Origin: Saprospiraceae bacterium | Lineage (GTDB): Bacteria > Bacteroidota > Bacteroidia > Chitinophagales > Saprospiraceae | DNA: 64,000 nt | Reading direction: 5' to 3' | NCBI GenBank assembly: GCA_028279185.1 | Contig: JANQSS010000112.1 | Span: 1 to 64,000, forward strand | Shown: piece by piece, positions 62,004-64,000 of the stretch | Layout: the number at the start of each line of letters is the position of its first letter | How positions within the stretch are numbered: the first letter of the stretch is position 1 | Position numbers and translations under genes: made by a program | The notes under the pieces: model-generated | Databases searched by the model: none | The model's input: the letters and a program-made list of their open reading frames with translations, nothing else | What the model was told of the DNA's origin: nothing

Positions 62004-62906
62004 TCAATGTTTAAGCAGTACTTTTGAAAAGGTGATTTCGTTATCCTTCACGACTCTTACCCAGTAGGAACTGGTAGGGAGTGCAGTTAAATCCTTTTCC
62101 CAACGATGCCCGTTTGATGTATATTCGGAAAACAACTGTTTCCCGGTAAAATCACTTATTACGACTTGGGAATCATTCAAACCTTCCCCTTCTAGAAAAA
62201 AAAGTCCACTAGTGGGATTGGGGTATACTTGTATTGAATTAACAGCTTCATCATCATTAATTCCAGTAGCGAATTCATTGAACTCTATATTCGCTACATA
62301 AATATTACCTCCGCCAATTATGAGTCGATGAAGTTCACCCTCCACAGTTAGTAATTCGTCTTCATAACTCACATCAATATTATCGAATTCATGGTTAGCT
62401 AATTCTTCAAAATTAGTATAAAAGACAGGCCCTATTTCCCAGTCCGTACCAAAGTTGATGCCTCCCCCTCCAAAATCTTTTACCTTAACTGATAGTCGAT
62501 GTATCAAGTTATTTGAGTGCGCAAAATCGTACCAAAGAGTTGTTTGATTTAACTCAAAATACTTTGAATTAGTATCATCAAAAGCATCATCTTCCTTTAA
62601 AGCAATACTGCCAAAAGCATATTCTGTAAACGAGCCCGAACCTGGATGATTGTAGTAATGCGCTCGAATTTTAAAACCATCTTGCCCATAAAAACCCTCG
62701 ATACAAGGGTTTTCCAAGGTACTTACAATCGGTAATCCATTATCGCATTCGATAAAATAAGCCATATCGTCAATGTCATTGAATTCGACTGGTGTCTCAA
62801 GGCATTCATAGTTAAGACTATAATGCATCTGCCCTGTACATAAGACAGTCAGTAATAGTCCGATTTGAAGAATGAAAATTTTCCCGAAAATATATTTACT
62901 TTTCAT
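62004..62906 (-). CDS. T9SS type A sorting-domain secreted protein
   Basis: A 300-residue protein with a Sec signal peptide (ending near CTGQ) and a C-terminal type IX secretion sorting domain (VYPNPTSGLFFLEGEG, then GKQLFSEYTSNG and a final FSKVLLKH). It would be exported across the outer membrane and attached to the cell surface. The central 200 residues are unrecognised and beta-rich. It overlaps the upstream lipoprotein gene by four bases. Presence of this signal shows that the organism has T9SS. Confidence 0.9.
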   Translation of the reverse strand: MKSKYIFGKIFILQIGLLLTVLCTGQMHYSLNYECLETPVEFNDIDDMAYFIECDNGLPIVSTLENPCIEGFYGQDGFKIRAHYYNHPGSGSFTEYAFGSIALKEDDAFDDTNSKYFELNQTTLWYDFAHSNNLIHRLSVKVKDFGGGGINFGTDWEIGPVFYTNFEELANHEFDNIDVSYEDELLTVEGELHRLIIGGGNIYVANIEFNEFATGINDDEAVNSIQVYPNPTSGLFFLEGEGLNDSQVVISDFTGKQLFSEYTSNGHRWEKDLTALPTSSYWVRVVKDNEITFSKVLLKH

Positions 62907-63451
62907 AAGCTGTGTCTATTTATTTTATTGAATGAAGCAGATATGGTACGCTCTACACCATTATCATCTGTTAATGTGCCATTGACGAAGCCCGAAATCG
63001 AATTGAAGTAAGAATTAGACCAGGCGTCATAGAATTGAGTGCTTTCCGTTATTTCAACCATACCTTCTATCTGAGTAGAAGTCCAGAGGACAACATATTG
63101 ATTGGTAAACTCTGAATATTCTAAAACTTGCACTTCTATCAACTCGTATTCCTCTAATTCTAATAGAATCGGGTTTGTATCCGAATGAAATTTTAAACTT
63201 ACCGAAATGTCTACATAAGGAAAGAAGGAAACCGTTGTGTTGATCTGGTCGCAATAAACCGAATCAAAGAGTACAGCAATAGTATCTATTCCAAAAATCT
63301 CAACTTCCATTGAACCCGGCTGTAGTTCGGTTGTCTCAACCGTAACTTCCCCTTCATCGGTAACAGTAATATCGAAGTTTTCCCCATTACAAGAAAGCAA
63401 CATCAGAAGCACCATAAGACCACAGGCAAAGTATAATATTTTATTAAGCAT
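62903..63451 (-). CDS. Lipoprotein of unknown function
   Basis: A 182-residue lipoprotein with a signal ending at the lipobox LLSC, Asn after Cys. The mature part is acidic and beta-rich (FDITVTDEGEVTVETTELQP, ending SGFVNGTLTDDNGVERTISA). It overlaps the T9SS gene start by four bases. It probably forms a surface or periplasmic partner of that protein. No family is recognised. Confidence 0.75.
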   Translation of the reverse strand: MLNKILYFACGLMVLLMLLSCNGENFDITVTDEGEVTVETTELQPGSMEVEIFGIDTIAVLFDSVYCDQINTTVSFFPYVDISVSLKFHSDTNPILLELEEYELIEVQVLEYSEFTNQYVVLWTSTQIEGMVEITESTQFYDAWSNSYFNSISGFVNGTLTDDNGVERTISASFNKINRHSL

Positions 63452-64000
63452 AATTTAATTTTTGAAGAAGTTGCATATCCTTTAGGACGCAACCTCGGTG
63501 AATAAAAAATTATAGAGCCCTATACATTACTACCTATACTCCGAAAAAATAGATTTGTGACACTTGAAAGGGATTATTTTGGAAAAGGGAACAGCGCACG
63601 GTGTAACTGGGTAGTAGCTAATGAAGCAAACTGGCAGGCGAGTAGCACAAATGCCGCTTACGGATTTGTTGACAATGTCGAGAACAGAAACTAGTATTCT
63701 GAAAACGAAATAGGTCAAGTCCCTTCATAATCTAGCAGGACTATATGAATTTTTGTGTCATTTCAACTTCTAAAGCGTTATCCAATTACAAATCTGCTAT
63801 GTCATCGGCGGTCGAATTAAACGATATGAGAAAAGCTTCGTATGAAGCAATCAATATATTATGCATTTCTCACTCAATTTCGCCGGATCCCTGACATACG
63901 CGAGATACTTGCTTGCGGTTCTAATGTTGGTGCAATTCATGAGTATCCTGGTGGTGTTGAGATCAACGCCTCTAGCTAATACCCATGTAGAAAGCTGTAT
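63452..64000. other. Right-end intergenic region without a supported gene
   Basis: No supported gene. A plus-strand GTG frame near 63558-63692 (VTLERDYFGKGNSARCNWVV) and a 45-codon ATG frame at 63842-63979 (MKQSIYYAFLTQFRRIPDIR) are protein-like but too short and unrecognised; they may be remnants or chance. The window ends here, so a gene beginning further right cannot be excluded. Confidence 0.45.

Overview
The window looks like a chromosomal segment of a Bacteroidota bacterium, probably a Saprospiria- or Cytophagia-like environmental lineage; the exact lineage cannot be fixed from sequence alone. Supporting signs are families typical of the phylum (DUF4254, DUF4837, a C-terminal type IX secretion sorting domain, an ASPIC/UnbV-FG-GAP protein, a long PurF-like amidotransferase), weak A-rich ribosome binding sites, and several promoters with the phylum's TAnnTTTG -7 element.

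Left part, 1-35 kb, is an ordinary genome backbone. It holds: a thiolase; a GT9 glycosyltransferase, DUF4254 and PurF-like set (minus strand); a tight seven-gene plus-strand operon at 5.2-12.1 kb (SDR, BNR-repeat lipoprotein, L,D-carboxypeptidase, dipeptide epimerase, serine hydrolase, small protein, cytochrome P450) that points to murein-peptide recycling plus unknown chemistry; a decayed ASPIC/UnbV gene with one nonsense and two frameshift lesions; a DUF4837 lipoprotein; a MoxR ATPase; a NemR-like TetR regulator with a palindrome inside its own promoter, followed by an MMPL/RND exporter, a LolA-like periplasmic protein, a beta-barrel protein and an SDR; cysS; a complete tyrosine/homogentisate catabolic operon (hmgA, hpd, fahA, HisC-like aminotransferase, MarR regulator); and a minus-strand block of a small membrane protein, mutL, two rhomboid proteases and an EEP-family protein.

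At 35.2-36.0 kb lie tRNA-Ile(GAT), a gene of the 23S-rRNA-intervening-sequence four-helix-bundle family, and tRNA-Ala(TGC), followed by a strong terminator. No rRNA is present, although this tRNA pair and this protein family are both typical of rRNA operons.

From 36.0 to 58.9 kb is an accessory region. Its edges (36.0-38.1 and 57.4-58.9 kb) are gene-poor and hold decayed coding remnants, a TTATCGGT triple repeat resembling insertion-sequence ends, and an imperfect direct repeat. Its core (40.3-57.4 kb, all minus strand, near-zero or overlapping spacing) is a five-gene cluster of giant proteins: an alpha/beta hydrolase of 682 aa, a DUF6603 protein of 1175 aa, and three large proteins of 1245, about 1977 and about 620 aa with no assigned function. 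This is the best candidate for an undescribed system. Two further genes of unknown function follow downstream on the same strand.

The right end, 58.9-63.5 kb, is a five-gene minus-strand set: a lipoprotein, a T9SS-sorted protein, an ECF sigma factor, a membrane protein with an anti-sigma-like N-terminus and a barrel-like C-terminus, and a TlpA-like lipoprotein that lacks the second cysteine of CxxC. The last 550 bases hold no gene I can support.
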